From positions 516,001-580,000 of the forward strand of contig LR990068.1 of NCBI GenBank assembly GCA_905147135.1: a stretch of 64,000 bases of DNA, read 5' to 3'. The translations under genes and the position numbers were made by a program. Every line of letters starts with the position of its first letter. Positions within the stretch are counted from its first letter, which is position 1. The stretch comes from Blastobasis lacticolella. Taxonomy: Eukaryota > Arthropoda > Insecta > Lepidoptera > Blastobasidae. The notes under the pieces are model-generated. The model did no database searches, was not told the DNA's origin, and saw only the letters and a program-made list of their open reading frames with translations. This document shows positions 33,001-38,591 of the stretch, piece by piece.

Positions 33001-34320
33001 TACCACTACACCACCACCACGATACCACTGCCACTACCACTACACCACTACCGCTACACCTCCACCAATACAACATTAGCACTACTACAATCATCACTAC
33101 ACTTTCACTACACATATTATCGGGTTTGTTACCACGGTTAGTATTGTTTTTACCTCGATATTTCGACGCAGTTGCATACGTCATGGTCACGAGTTGACTG
33201 GTGCCGCTGTGTGCAGTCGCTCCTAAGGACAGACATATCGGTCCACCCTCTTTCGGATTCGACGATTACCCTCACTTTGAAATCTCGAACCACTACCATT
33301 GTTACTCGCTTGATTCCCGCGACACACGAAACTCTCTACGTCTTTACGCGAAACTGAAATCGATCTACTTTTACGATTGTATACATTTAACACTGGATTC
33401 CACGCACTGGACAGTTTAAACCCATCTTCACGATTAAAATTTTTGTATTTCGTTATTTCTATTGCCTCTCGCACTAGGCGTGGTATATAGTGACGTTCCG
33501 TCGACAGTACTTGGGGGTTATGTAACTCGATCCAATGATTCGTTTCGCTTTGAGTCAGGTGTTGTGCTATGGCCGACTTCTGTGCCTCGTTGTTCCTTAC
33601 AGCTCTTATATGCTCCTTCATGCGGTCGACAATTGTTCGTTTTGTTTGACCGATGTATGAGCTGCCACACCTGCAGTTCACTTTATAGACGCCAGGAGTT
33701 TGAAGAGGTAGGCAGTCCTTAGGCGAACGAAGCAGCTCTCTTATTTTGCTAAAGGGGGTAAAAACAGTTTTTATAGAATATTTCCCTAAGAATCTACCAA
33801 TTTTATCAGTTACCCCTCTCACGTATGGCAAAAACGCTGGCTGTCGCTGTGCCTCCTCCTTTCTCATTTTTGGGGTGCGTTTAGGTTTGTAGGCTGTCAC
33901 GCTGTACCCGTTACGTCTAAGAACAGCCCTCACATGCTCCAGCTCTTGTGAAAGATGGTTGACATCACATACATCGTAAGCTCTGTCTGTCAATATCGAG
34001 GTAAAAACAATACTAACCGTGGTAACAAACCCGATAATATGTGTAGTGAAAGTGTAGTGAATAACCACGAAAGTCTTAAAACCTAAATCATCACTACAGT
34101 TTGTACTAGTGTACTTTAATATGGTCCCTGAACGAATAGTCTTTACTACCCTTACAGATTGCGCGTGCTGTACGTGGGTACGAACTCTATAGCGCTGCTG
34201 CTTCTGCTCCGACTCATCATAAGGAACCGATACATCCGGGACTTCGTCATACAGAACATCATACTGTTCATAACCCGCCACATAAGGAACATATACACAA
34301 AACTCCGTGGCATCTTATAG
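5966..34320 (+). CDS. FAR: Fatty acyl-CoA reductase, 12 exons, complete
   Basis: Twelve GT-AG exons join into a 526-codon frame with matching phases throughout. Fatty acyl-CoA reductases reduce acyl-CoA to fatty alcohol with NADPH, usually at the ER or peroxisome membrane; insect products feed wax, cuticular lipid or pheromone synthesis. Residues 26-33 (TGGTGFMG) are the NADP-binding glycine motif and residues 213-217 (YTFTK) the catalytic YxxxK. Family blocks VSVVFHCAATVRF (114-126), LVHVSTAYSNCE (157-168) and IFRPSI (about 236-241) are all present. The FAR C-terminal domain follows (about 350-470). Exon 12 encodes hydrophobic, probably membrane-binding segments. The length is normal for the family. 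Introns are AT-rich and full of repeats while exons are very GC-rich. Several splice junctions are duplicated in introns. Which of the many lepidopteran FAR paralogues this is cannot be told from the sequence alone. Confidence 0.93.
6068..6261. other. Start of FAR intron 1, nothing seen
   Basis: AT-rich intron sequence without a recognised element. Intron 1 runs to 12509 and holds the elements listed separately. Confidence 0.6.
6262..6590. mobile_element. TIR MITE (GAGCGTAAC/AGCGTGAGAGC family), interrupted
   Basis: The inverted ends share GTATTGCTCATAAAATAAGG. The left arm is split by an inserted LINE tail at 6298-6420. A cleaner copy lies at 15543-15742, with fragments at 62697 and 63637. 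Confidence 0.7.
6298..6420 (+). mobile_element. Short LINE 3'-tail-like insertion with GTGAAGT duplication
   Basis: It contains CAGCCGAAAGACGCCCACTG, a common lepidopteran retroelement tail motif. It is flanked by GTGAAGT on both sides, a likely target-site duplication within the host MITE. Confidence 0.6.
6791..7050 (+). repeat. Interspersed repeat with (ATG)n tail
   Basis: Nearly full copy of the GTGTCCGGCAGAG family, ending in GATGATGATGATG. Confidence 0.78.
7068..7372 (-). mobile_element. tRNA-Gly-like SINE (family B)
   Basis: On the minus strand it starts with a tRNA-like head (GTGGTTCAGTT...; T-arm GGTTCGATTCCCGG) and continues into a body ending near GTGTGAATTGTCC. A better head is at 57050. 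Confidence 0.72.
7455..7790 (-). repeat. Interspersed repeat D (SINE-like), long copy
   Basis: It contains GGCAAACAGGCAAGCGGGCC and GGCAACGCATTGGCGATAC on the complement. Copies recur at 13968, 26480, 30260, 47826, 48512 and 57683. Plus-orientation copies end in A-runs, which fits retrotransposition. Confidence 0.7.
7791..8128. other. FAR intron 1, no gene seen
   Basis: AT-rich sequence without a recognised element. Confidence 0.5.
8129..8418 (-). mobile_element. tRNA-derived SINE (family A), internally deleted
   Basis: Both the tRNA-like head (near 8350-8418) and the 3' end (TGTGCTCTCGCGCACGA) are present. About 45 bp are missing near 8220 compared with other copies. Confidence 0.8.
8491..8682 (+). 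mobile_element. Helitron-like non-autonomous element, CTAGT end
   Basis: It carries the lepidopteran motif CCGATTTTGATGAAATTTTT and ends GGGTCAGCTAGT. The CTAG-type 3' end fits Helitrons. A run of about 17 G starts near 8635. Confidence 0.65.
8920..9264 (+). mobile_element. tRNA-derived SINE (family A), full copy
   Basis: The head is clear: GGCGGTTGAGTATCCGACTC, then GTAAGCGAGAGG and GGGTTCGAATCCCGCCGC. The body ends CAACGCCAAGATG. This copy is close to the family consensus in the window. Confidence 0.85.
9265..9739 (+). pseudogene. CR1/Jockey-type LINE ORF2 C-terminal fragment
   Basis: An open stretch of about 155 codons reads HTLLLPLLDYADPCYLD, LERLQNQCIRFVYGLR, LKWLPIRLRRN and ARLWNSLPHEVRDS, the conserved tail after the RT domain of CR1/Jockey-superfamily elements. 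It is directly fused to the SINE end at 9264 and stops where the TIR element at 9740 begins. The endonuclease and RT cores are absent, so it is a truncated remnant. Confidence 0.8.
9740..10283. mobile_element. TIR element T1 (ATCTACACTCATA family)
   Basis: The inverted ends are AATAGTAGTTTAT / ATCTACACTCATA and TATGAGTGTAGAT. The interior is AT-rich with CGGCGCCCGAC and no transposase frame. Related copies lie at 15998, 19108, 31240 and 37729. Confidence 0.78.
10284..10738. other. FAR intron 1, AT repeat and no gene seen
   Basis: It contains a short (TA)n run at 10433-10458 and otherwise unassigned AT-rich sequence. Confidence 0.6.
10739..11063 (+). repeat. Interspersed (ATG)n-tail repeat, interrupted
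   Basis: The GTGTCCGGCAGAG family is split by a short piece at about 10936-11002 that ends in (TATC)n. Confidence 0.72.
11082..11317. mobile_element. TIR MITE (GCAGGTGCGTTGTCACTGTG)
   Basis: The ends GCAGGTGCGTTGTCACTGTG and AACAACGCACCTGC, with the adjoining ATTTCATCTTAGTCCTCACA, form inverted repeats of about 36 bp. An interrupted copy is at 17268-17676. Confidence 0.8.
11318..12050. other. FAR intron 1, no gene seen
   Basis: AT-rich intron sequence. The short open frames show no family signature. Confidence 0.5.
12051..12297 (-). mobile_element. tRNA-Gly-like SINE (family B), near full length
   Basis: It contains the body (CACAGCGCCATCTAGCCCC), the CCGTAACAGAAATTAAAATT region and the tRNA-like head on the complement. 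Confidence 0.75.
12375..12463 (-). mobile_element. tRNA-Gly-like SINE (family B) head fragment
   Basis: Complement reads GTGGTTCAGTGGGCAACGTG, then GTGCCTGCCACGCAAGAGG and a T-arm GGATCGATTCCCGG. It ends about 45 bp upstream of FAR exon 2. Confidence 0.72.
12510..12626 (+). CDS. FAR: FAR exon 2 (residues 35-73)
   Basis: Acceptor CTCCTTAG precedes LLIERLLCLCPGVRRVAVLL, which continues the Rossmann fold after MGQ. It ends AAGCAGGGCACG/gtgagg, phase 0. The GC content is very high. Confidence 0.88.
12640..13335. repeat. Degenerate tandem repeat (CATCGTACCGCACCCTACCA type)
   Basis: Units of roughly 25-45 bp built from ACCGCACCCTACCACATCGT and ACCGCATCATACTGAATTGT fill most of FAR intron 2. The array resumes at about 13590-13660 after a MITE. 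Confidence 0.85.
13346..13556. mobile_element. TIR MITE inside the intron 2 tandem array
   Basis: The ends GGCTAATTACGCAACTCTG and the complement of its right end form inverted repeats of about 30 bp. The sequence matches 3006-3235. Confidence 0.78.
13697..13816 (+). CDS. FAR: FAR exon 3 (residues 74-113)
   Basis: It follows CGCCAG and encodes VFDSLRKRAPSQLEKVV and LAGDVTLPQLGI, the FAR block before the substrate-binding region. It ends GATGAT/gtgagt, phase 0. Confidence 0.9.
13853..14137. mobile_element. Penelope-like element terminal remnant
   Basis: It carries the terminal motif TATCGGGTATGTTGCCACGG and, at 14085-14130, its inverted counterpart. This is the same inverted arrangement as at 33118-34037. 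Repeat D lies inside. Confidence 0.6.
13968..14072 (+). repeat. Repeat D (SINE-like) with A16-17 tail, nested
   Basis: CCTGGTGTTGCTGATGTCC to GCCTGTTTGTCTGC followed by a long A-run, inserted in the Penelope remnant. Confidence 0.72.
14398..14619 (-). mobile_element. Helitron-like element ending 27 bp before FAR exon 4
   Basis: On the complement it runs from CTCGTGTCACAG to GGGTCAGCTAG, as in the copy at 8491. Its 5' end falls within the branch-point region of intron 3. Confidence 0.65.
14647..14772 (+). CDS. FAR: FAR exon 4 (residues 114-155)
   Basis: Acceptor GTTGCTTAG. Encodes VSVVFHCAATVRFAEPL, a FAR hallmark, and ends AATATGGAG/gtaggt, phase 0. Confidence 0.93.
14773..15450. other. Start of FAR intron 4, no gene seen
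   Basis: AT-rich sequence with no family signature. Confidence 0.5.
15453..15499. repeat. Perfect 18-bp inverted repeat with 11-nt loop
   Basis: GTGACGAATCTACGTAAA and its exact complement are separated by GCGCCCTCTAT. This is probably a very short palindromic element. Confidence 0.85.
15543..15742. mobile_element. TIR MITE (AAAGCGTGAGAGCAAATCAA)
   Basis: Near-perfect inverted ends of about 55 bp (AAAGCGTGAGAGCAAATCAA ... and complement) around a short centre. Confidence 0.82.
15998..16668. mobile_element. TIR element T1, long copy
   Basis: The AATAGTAGTTTATGCAACTG ... CAGTTGCATACACTACTT palindrome adjoins the ATCTACACTCATA body, which closes with TATGAGTGTAGAT. The pair suggests one element with an internal palindrome or two adjacent insertions. 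Confidence 0.72.
16669..17267. other. FAR intron 4, minor palindromes, no gene seen
   Basis: TTATTTCATTTATATATAAT at 16670-16710 is self-complementary. 16915-17080 has further weak inverted similarity. No coding signal. Confidence 0.5.
17268..17676. mobile_element. TIR MITE (GCAGGTGCGTTGTCACTGTG family), interrupted
   Basis: Its middle and right end match 11082-11317. About 230 bp of unrelated sequence are inserted at about 17355-17580, starting at a (GAAT)n run. Confidence 0.65.
17770..18640 (+). pseudogene. Jockey/CR1-type LINE endonuclease fragment, degenerate
   Basis: Around 17832 the frame reads VCGDFKIDLLDV, then PTKITSTTSTCLDNVF, which match the APE endonuclease end of Jockey/CR1-like elements. 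Near 18540 there is a linker like EVKGAFNEFLTDIP that normally precedes the RT domain. Stops and frame changes lie between, and the RT itself is missing. Confidence 0.7.
18655..18990. repeat. Degenerate tandem repeat (TCCGATTCCCGAAATGTC)
   Basis: About eleven units of roughly 30 bp combining AATTCCCACAAAGTCC and GATTCCCGAAATGTC. The open frame across it is a by-product of the repeat. Confidence 0.85.
19108..19436. mobile_element. TIR element T1, short inverted copy
   Basis: AATAGTAGTTTATCTACACT opens it and ATGAGTGTAGATAAACTACT closes it. These are the cleanest terminal inverted repeats of the family in the window. Confidence 0.8.
19692..19837 (+). CDS. FAR: FAR exon 5 (residues 156-204)
   Basis: Acceptor TCCCCCCTCAG. 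Encodes VLVHVSTAYSNCELSTVAE and ends ACTGAGCA/gtgagt, phase 2. Five incomplete copies of its 3' half follow in intron 5. Confidence 0.92.
19838..21956. repeat. FAR intron 5: (GA/CA)-rich repeat with five exon 5 donor-half copies
   Basis: Purine-rich sequence built from GAGACATTGATACAAACACA fills the intron. Partial copies of exon 5 plus donor lie near 20022-20074, 20629-20686, 20780-20900, 21117-21172 and 21387-21455. The third is the longest and keeps CAACTGCGAGCTCTCCACCG onwards. They retain the DALDDERL-type reading with small changes. None includes the exon's acceptor end. Long antisense Ser/Leu frames here are simple-repeat artefacts. Confidence 0.85.
20372..20620. mobile_element. TIR MITE (GTAGCCGTATTCACAATG)
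   Basis: Inverted ends GTAGCCGTATTCACAATG and CATTGTGAGGCTAC. An inverted full copy is nested in a SINE at 35842-36094. Confidence 0.8.
21957..22069 (+). CDS. FAR: FAR exon 6 (residues 204-242), catalytic YxxxK
   Basis: Acceptor CCCGTTGCAG. The split codon CA/G gives Gln, then LISPKPNTYTFTKALAE with Tyr213 and Lys217 as the SDR pair. It ends CCGTCCATCG/gtaact, phase 1. Confidence 0.93.
22070..22440. other. Start of FAR intron 6, no gene seen
   Basis: AT-rich, with an (AATA)n run near 22270. Confidence 0.5.
22440..24626. repeat. FAR intron 6: long-period GT-rich repeat carrying old exon 7 acceptor halves
   Basis: Units of about 250-300 bp share TGTGTTATAGGTTGTTGCTG, TCGATATTTTT and a CTATCTCATACAG tract. 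From 23255 on, most end in a degenerate copy of the exon 7 acceptor and first half (near 23262, 23535, 23779, 24083 and 24332). This looks like an older, higher-order version of the 124-bp array that follows. Confidence 0.82.
24627..25371. repeat. 124-bp tandem array: exon 7 acceptor half x6
   Basis: Each unit is about 86 bp of exon 7 (TGGTGTCCACCCTGCGGCAC ... GTGGGCGCGGGC) plus about 38 bp of intron ending CTCCCTCCCCCAG. Copy starts lie at 24628, 24752, 24876, 25000, 25124 and 25248; the seventh, at 25372, is the real exon. The units are nearly identical; the first has TATAG rather than CCCAG. Because 124 is not a multiple of 3, entering at an earlier acceptor shifts the frame. Confidence 0.93.
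25372..25564 (+). CDS. FAR: FAR exon 7 (residues 242-306)
   Basis: Only this last copy continues into VQRVIRADPVARAHLLPADL and AIHTLIAVGWDVGVNE, the FAR segment after RPSI. It ends AATGA/gtgagt, phase 2. Confidence 0.92.
25565..26110. other. FAR intron 7 start, SINE A fragment at 25787-25866
   Basis: A T-rich stretch, then the last 80 bp of SINE family A on the plus strand (CTGGATCATGGTCAAGGCGG ... GCCAAGATG). The rest is unassigned. Confidence 0.65.
26480..26587 (-). repeat. Repeat D (SINE-like) fragment
   Basis: GGCAAACAGGCAAGCGGGCC and ATGGAAAGTCATCACCACTG match other repeat D copies. 26110-26430 upstream resembles another interspersed repeat also seen near 37590 and 62285. Confidence 0.65.
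26588..26916. repeat. 50-bp tandem repeat, about 6.6 copies
   Basis: Unit starts GTAGCCCGATATTGTCCCAT at 26588, 26638, 26688, 26738, 26788, 26838 and 26888. Copies differ by a few substitutions. Confidence 0.93.
27149..27295 (+). CDS. FAR: FAR exon 8 (residues 306-355)
   Basis: Acceptor CCCCCCACCAG. Encodes EHTSFPVYNCC and, after a Cys/Arg-rich part, DHALWYPHIRAVSN. It ends AGCAACAG/gtgagt, phase 2. Its last 77 bp and donor are the first unit of an 18-copy array. Confidence 0.9.
27219..28946 (+). repeat. 96-bp tandem array: exon 8 end plus donor, 18 copies
   Basis: Each unit is 77 bp of exon 8 (starting CGCTCAACCGGCACTGCGCC) plus 19 bp of intron (GTGAGTTAGGCGCTTCGG). Donors recur every 96 bp from 27296 to 28928. 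Units differ at only a few sites. Although 96 is a multiple of 3, reading past the first donor meets TGA at once (AAC AGG TGA), so only the first donor preserves the protein. Confidence 0.96.
28947..29455. other. FAR intron 8 end, no gene seen
   Basis: 28950-29130 (GCAAGGTGGACCGACGGCCT ...) looks like a retroelement tail, but I cannot assign it. The rest is AT-rich with a (GAT)n run near 29415. Confidence 0.5.
29456..29545 (+). CDS. FAR: FAR exon 9 (residues 355-385)
   Basis: Acceptor GCGCTCAG completes AG/G, then YSFAIMEFFLQKVPMYAAEW, the start of the FAR C-terminal domain. It ends AAGACGAG/gtgagt, phase 2. Confidence 0.9.
29556..29880. repeat. Degenerate (GAY)n / GATTACGACGA repeat
   Basis: Trinucleotide-type repeat with period about 9-12. 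The Asp/Thr/Met-rich open frames over it are artefacts. Confidence 0.88.
30007..30186. mobile_element. TIR MITE (AACCGTCAGTT)
   Basis: Inverted arms of about 55 bp start AACCGTCAGTTGCAGT and end AACTGACGGTT, with ACTTTATTTTGTACCGCGTA mirrored on the left. Confidence 0.8.
30260..30690 (+). repeat. Repeat D (SINE-like), long copy with T-rich insertion
   Basis: Matches the complement of 7455-7790 to about 30512. After about 105 bp of T-rich sequence it resumes at 30618 and ends in an A-run. Confidence 0.7.
30834..30998 (+). CDS. FAR: FAR exon 10 (residues 385-440)
   Basis: Acceptor ACCGGCCAG. Encodes LDLIQTYGRLHRLTTEFAPF and later DTFDLQPDTID, part of the FAR C-terminal domain. It ends ACTATTGA/gtgagt, phase 2. 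Confidence 0.9.
   Translation: MGPDPDVRSAASTHHRVRAVRGARVALRDRARRPAGSAARAGRPGHIRLAAGYY
31240..31797. mobile_element. TIR element T1 copy
   Basis: AGTTTCTGCAACTGTCATAT to TATGAGTGTAGATAA with the family body. It occupies the middle of FAR intron 10. Confidence 0.76.
31798..32330. other. End of FAR intron 10, no gene seen
   Basis: Unassigned. Part near 32210-32275 resembles repeat D. Confidence 0.5.
32331..32429 (+). CDS. FAR: FAR exon 11 (residues 440-473)
   Basis: Acceptor TTTTCTCGTAG. Encodes DWDAHFAAMISGVRRHVL and an Arg-rich end, matching the W-(D/E)-x-(F/Y) block late in FARs. It ends CAGCG/gtgaga, phase 2. Confidence 0.9.
32435..33115. repeat. Degenerate (CACTAC)n repeat
   Basis: ACCACTACCACTACACCACT-type units fill the intron, broken by about 120 bp of other sequence at 32760-32885. 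Confidence 0.9.
33118..34037 (-). mobile_element. Penelope-like element, 5'-truncated, inverted flanks
   Basis: A minus-strand remnant of the endonuclease end of a Penelope-like retroelement lies in FAR intron 11, antisense to FAR. Its two flanks (33118-33168 and 33989-34037) are inverted copies of TATCGGGTTTGTTACCACGG ... ACCTCGATAT. Confidence 0.82.
33223..33990 (-). pseudogene. Penelope-like GIY-YIG endonuclease C-terminal fragment
   Basis: The minus-strand frame reads QPAFLPYVRGVTDKIGRFL, then the GIY-YIG core GVYKVNCRCGSSYIGQTKRT with a CxC pair, RMKEHIRAVRNNEAQKSAIA and REAIEITKYKNFNREDG. This is the hallmark C-terminus of Penelope-like elements. The RT domain is absent. The open frame continues upstream to 34281, but that part is only the antisense of FAR exon 12 and flank, so I start the fragment near 33990. 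Confidence 0.85.
34158..34320 (+). CDS. FAR: FAR exon 12 (residues 473-526), stop TAG
   Basis: Acceptor CCTTACAG. Encodes RLRVLYVGTNSIALLLLLRL, a hydrophobic stretch, then NIILFITRHIRNIY, ending GIL and TAG at 34318. The hydrophobic C-terminus fits membrane association of insect FARs. Confidence 0.9.
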
Positions 34321-35726
34321 TATCGTCTGTGTTGTATGGACTTCGGAATCAAACTTCATAGAAGACACTCTGTCCAAAGAGTTGTGCTGACATATGTTGG
34401 ATGACATTGACGTCAGGTGTTGGTGGTTAAGGAGACATTACCCTAGTTATTAGGGAACATTTATCGTCGGGCGGAAGTCTGAGTGATGAATTTTCTGTTC
34501 CAGTGGTGTTGCTGTGTGTAAAAAGTATAGATATTTAGATTAAAATTAATAATAATATAGAGACTGGTCAACCGGTCTCGGGGTGACCAGCGGTAGACCT
34601 TGGTCAACCAACATGTTATGTAACATATGTAAACATGTGTAAGTAGTGTAATTATTATCGTTTGTCTGTCAGGCAGTCATAGTCATAGTACAAGACTTTC
34701 TAAGTTTGACTATAGATGGCGCATGTGGTTTTGTGACAGCTAGTTCAAAAAGAAAAAGTGTGATGTGAAAAGAAAAGAAGATGGTGTCTAACTAAATGGC
34801 GTTGCTCTTACCGATTTCTTTTTTTCTTTTACGATTTATTTCATCGTCGCTTTCCATCAGGTGAGTTGAGGTCAAATGCAAGCGTACTGCTAATAAAAAA
34901 AAAATTACGTTGGTCAAGGGCAATGGCTAATGTCAACTTTGCTAAACGCTTGGCCAATGTAAATCGGGCATTAGAGGCGATTTTCGTTTGCCAATAAAGC
35001 GCTATCTAAATATAAAGTAACTTGAAAAGGTTGTTTGTGAAAATATTTAGAGAAAAATGCAGTCAGCTTTGTTAAATTTAATGGCCTCGCTTTGTTGTCT
35101 TTTTGAGAACTTTATTGCACAGTGTGTCCGCGACAAAGCTCGCGCCGCGGGAGAGCGTTTGTCTCTTTCTCTCAATACTAAGACGAAAGAGATAGCAATA
35201 GCTATGTCGCGCTTTTTCTCGCTTATCGCGCGCGAGAGCAACTTGTGCTAGGCCTACTGGCGTCATATATTTGATTTTTTTTAACAATTTTTCTCGCTTT
35301 ACTTGTAAGAAAACTTCCCATTATTATAGTTAAGCAGCTGGGAGTCTGTAGTCATATTATTTATGTAATTGGGCGATTTGGCGATGTACGTAGAAAATTA
35401 TGATACTTTTCGATAAATATCCATTGGTGAAATGGCCTCCTATGTATATGTATCACTGTCAAATTCAATTTTACAACAGGCGGCTCAACTCGAGTTAAAT
35501 CAATGTCTACGCCCTAAGGTTGAAATTCAGTTGCACGTCTTAAAGCAAGAAGGTCGATTTTCCATTGCAACCCAATTCCGACAAATAGTAGCATTCGACC
35601 TTAGTGATATTTTGGTGACATAGAAAGTTTAGTCAAACTGATAAAACACTTTCTTGACACGACTGTAAATATGTATTTTCATCTGCGATCAACAGCAATT
35701 ATGGGAAAATAATCATCTTGTCAATG
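34321..35726. other. FAR 3' flank, no further gene seen
   Basis: The first AATAAA strings after the stop are at 34892 (inside an A-run) and 34994; either could serve as a poly(A) signal, but neither is certain. The short frames between 35040 and 35620 have no family signature. Confidence 0.5.
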
Positions 35727-35841
35727 TCCCGTTGGTGCTCTCACGCGTGAGGGCCCGGGGTCCGCCTTGACCATGATCCAGAATTTGGCAGATATAGTAA
35801 TACAGTGGAGCGACTGCCTTAGAGACTTAACAGGGGAACCT

Positions 35842-36094
35842 GTAGCCGTATTCACAATGGCTCGGAAATCGGATTCGGATACGGAATCGACAAAGGACCC
35901 CGCAAAAGTTCTTAGAAAAATGTGGTTTCAGTTAATTTTGATGAATTTTTCATATGTTATAGAATGTAGAGTTTCCGTGGAATCTATCGGGATTCTGAAT
36001 AACAGTTTTCGAATCGAAGGACACGGATTCGCCGCTCACGAATTTCGTGTCGAATCGTTCGGAAACGGTTTCGAATCATTGTGAATACGGCTAC
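35842..36094. mobile_element. TIR MITE (GTAGCCGTATTCACAATG) nested in SINE
   Basis: Perfect terminal repeats GTAGCCGTATTCACAATG and its complement. It is the same family as 20372-20620, in inverted orientation. Confidence 0.88.
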
Positions 36095-36265
36095 TGACCA
36101 GTTTGGATCATGGTTACACATTCAGTCGCCTGAATGTGCAGGTTTTATCACCTCACCGTAAGAGCATCGGTTAGTGATCAACATATCTCTTTTACGAGTG
36201 AGGTATCTATATACCTTACTCATAAAAGAGTCGTTGGTAAATGGCGATACTGGGTTCTAACCTAG

Positions 36266-36526
36266 CAGAGCTCGTCTAGTCTAAAATGACGCGCCCCACT
36301 ACTTAGTTAGTTGATTTCGATGTGTGGATGCAAATATTGATAACGACACTTCATCTGTGTGGAAGCCAATGAACGACGCGTGCTCCTACGTTTGAGTCTC
36401 ACCATGAATGACAACTGAATGACCAATCACAACGGCATTTGTACATGTATTGCGTCCATATTTTAAACTTGCTTGTGTGCGTTAATGCGATAGTGGGGCG
36501 TGTCATTTTAAATTAGACGAGCTCTA
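36266..36526. mobile_element. TIR MITE (AGAGCTCGTCTA) nested in SINE
   Basis: Ends AGAGCTCGTCTAGTCTAAAA and TTTAAATTAGACGAGCTCT. Copies at 45782-46017 and 52261-52516. Confidence 0.85.
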
Positions 36527-36575
36527 CCTCGGCGTACGAGTCGGACCCGTTAACCGTTAAGCCACCGACGCTCAC

Positions 36576-37248
36576 TAACGCCGCAAGGTATACCTACTCA
36601 AATCTTGTATTCTTCGATTTTTGATATTTTTTGACACAGGTCCTGCCTATTTTGTTAAGAAAATCTTGCAAATAATGTTGTATTGTATTAAATTGTAATT
36701 TATTAGATTATATTGTATAGAATACAATGTGATTATGTTGTGGTGGAAGACCAATTAAACCGTTTACTGTCGATTGTGTCTTTTTTGCAAAACCTATCCC
36801 TGAACTCGCAATGATCTGCCGTTCATGCATCTGTAGCATTAAAATGCAATCATTCCCTCTGTCCCCCCAAACAACATATCGCTTTCACAACTTATCACTT
36901 GTGGTAAGTTGCGACGAGTGTGAAAGAGATAAGATTTGGAGCACAACGGGAATGATCGTTATTAGGTTTACTGTCCACACGACATTGTCGTATCTATGTG
37001 AACCACACATCTAAATGCCTCTTGCGATATACAGGTTACTGGCAAAAGTACTGGCACTATAGAAATTACTTTATATTTTAAATAGCATCTGCGGTCTTCC
37101 TGATATTGAAAATTGTGTAGTAAACAAATGTAAAATACATCAAAAATAGATATGGAACCTTGGACCGTTTCAATCGTTTTCGGAATCGGAATAAATCGGA
37201 ATAACTTTTCCAGGCCGTGTTGTCTTCCGTTTTGGCAATTTGCTTTGA
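36576..37248. other. Intergenic, no gene seen
   Basis: AT-rich. Part of it may belong to the decayed transposon whose transposase end follows, but no terminal repeats are clear. Confidence 0.45.
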
Positions 37249-37452
37249 CCTTTAAAATCACCCGATCTGACCTGTCCAGACTTCTTTCTTTGGGGTTATT
37301 TGAAATCTCTGGTGTATGTGAACAAGCCACACTCTCGCAGCCTTAAAAGAAAATATTTATCAAGAAATAAGAAGCCGGATGTGCTGCGACAAGTTGTGGA
37401 AAATGCCATAAATAGGGCTCAAATGTGCATCACTCTGGAGGTCACCATTTAA
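37249..37452 (+). pseudogene. Mariner/Tc-type DDE transposase C-terminal remnant
   Basis: A 67-codon stretch without a start codon reads PLKSPDLTCPDFFLWGYLKS, then LVYVNKPHS, and ends TLEVTI and TAA. SPDLxPxDFFLWGYLK is the block around the last catalytic acidic region of mariner/Tc-related transposases. Nothing upstream in the same frame carries the earlier DDE residues, so it is a fossil. Confidence 0.75.
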
Positions 37453-37589
37453 GAGACTTCAAATCCTAATGGAACGAAATTTTATGGTCCAAATTTATAT
37501 ATGTAAGTATAGAAAGAAACTGGTTTGAAAAAAGAAATTGTAGCTGAACCAAATAGTGCCATTACTTTTGCGCCATCCTGTTTGTTTTT

Positions 37590-37728
37590 ATACTACTAAG
37601 GCGATAAACAAACTTAAGGCCTGCCTGATGGTAAGCAGTCACCGCACCCTATGGATGTTTGCGATACCAGGGGCATTACCCACTCGTTGTCGACCCAATA
37701 ACCTTTTAATCCCTTTCTTGAAGGTTTT
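37590..37728 (+). repeat. Interspersed repeat (GGTAAGCAGTCACCGC)
   Basis: GCCTGCCTGATGGTAAGCAG ... CCCTTTCTTGAAGG recurs at 47280-47410 and 62285-62365. It is probably a retroelement tail. Confidence 0.6.
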
Positions 37729-38345
37729 AATAGTAGTTTATGCAACTGTCATATCAAAGGGGGTATTAAAACATGAGTTTGACACGAGTGTTTTAATACC
37801 TAATTATATGCAGTTGCATACTTACACTACTTTATCTACACTCATATTTTTATGTTAAAATATCGTACCTATAATTTTCTCAACTTTGCTGGAAGTAAGC
37901 TGCAAGTCAGTTCTGTTTTATTTACGCGTCAAGGATATCAAGCGGCGGGAAATTCACTTCACTACTTTTACATTTATCTATTTATTTGCTTCAAACAAGA
38001 AAAAACATTAACAAACACAAATTAAAACAATTAGAAAAAATATTCTGTTTAGCGGGAAAATAATTAGACACAAATATGAACAGGACAATTTAAATTTTGA
38101 ATTTGTCAAAGAAATTTAGGTATTCAGCCAACATTTCGCCGTGATCGGCGCCCGACAAAAATTAAAAAAAAAGTGTTGCATAATGATTAAAAAGTTGTTT
38201 TACATTACAGCTGTAATGAAATTAGTATGGGAAATGCTGTATCGAAAAGTAATTTTTTAAAATTTTAGTCTGACGTGAAAAAAATGTACCCTTAAACGAC
38301 TGTTTTCGAATATGTAATTGGAACATTATGCTATTAGTGTAGATA
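37729..38345. mobile_element. TIR element T1, long copy
   Basis: AATAGTAGTTTATGCAACTG ... body ... TAGTGTAGATAA, like 15998-16668. Confidence 0.75.
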
Positions 38346-38387
38346 AAATTACATTTCAATACAGCATTATTGAAACCTACCACCATG

Positions 38388-38591
38388 CTAGTGGACCCGG
38401 CGCGACTTCGTTCGCGTAGCGTTCTAACCCTACACCTGCCCTACACCTACCGTACACCTACCCTACACCTACCCTACACCTTAGGTGTGAATCTAAACCA
38501 TTCCCAGATCCCCTTGAACACACACAAAAAATTTCATCAAAATCGGTCCAGTCGTTTGAGAGTAGTTCAGTGACATACACACTCACAGAAG

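Larger units (their letters stand above)
35727..36575 (-). mobile_element. tRNA-derived SINE (family A) split by two MITEs
   Basis: SINE pieces lie at 35727-35841, 36095-36265 and 36527-36575, in order and orientation. Two different TIR elements sit in the gaps, and a small palindromic duplication (TCTTTTACGAGTGAGGTATC) lies near 36190-36230. Confidence 0.8.

Noticed and set aside
33991..34281. N-terminal extension of the Penelope-like frame
   Set aside because: This part is antisense to FAR exon 12 and its flank. The frame is open by chance.
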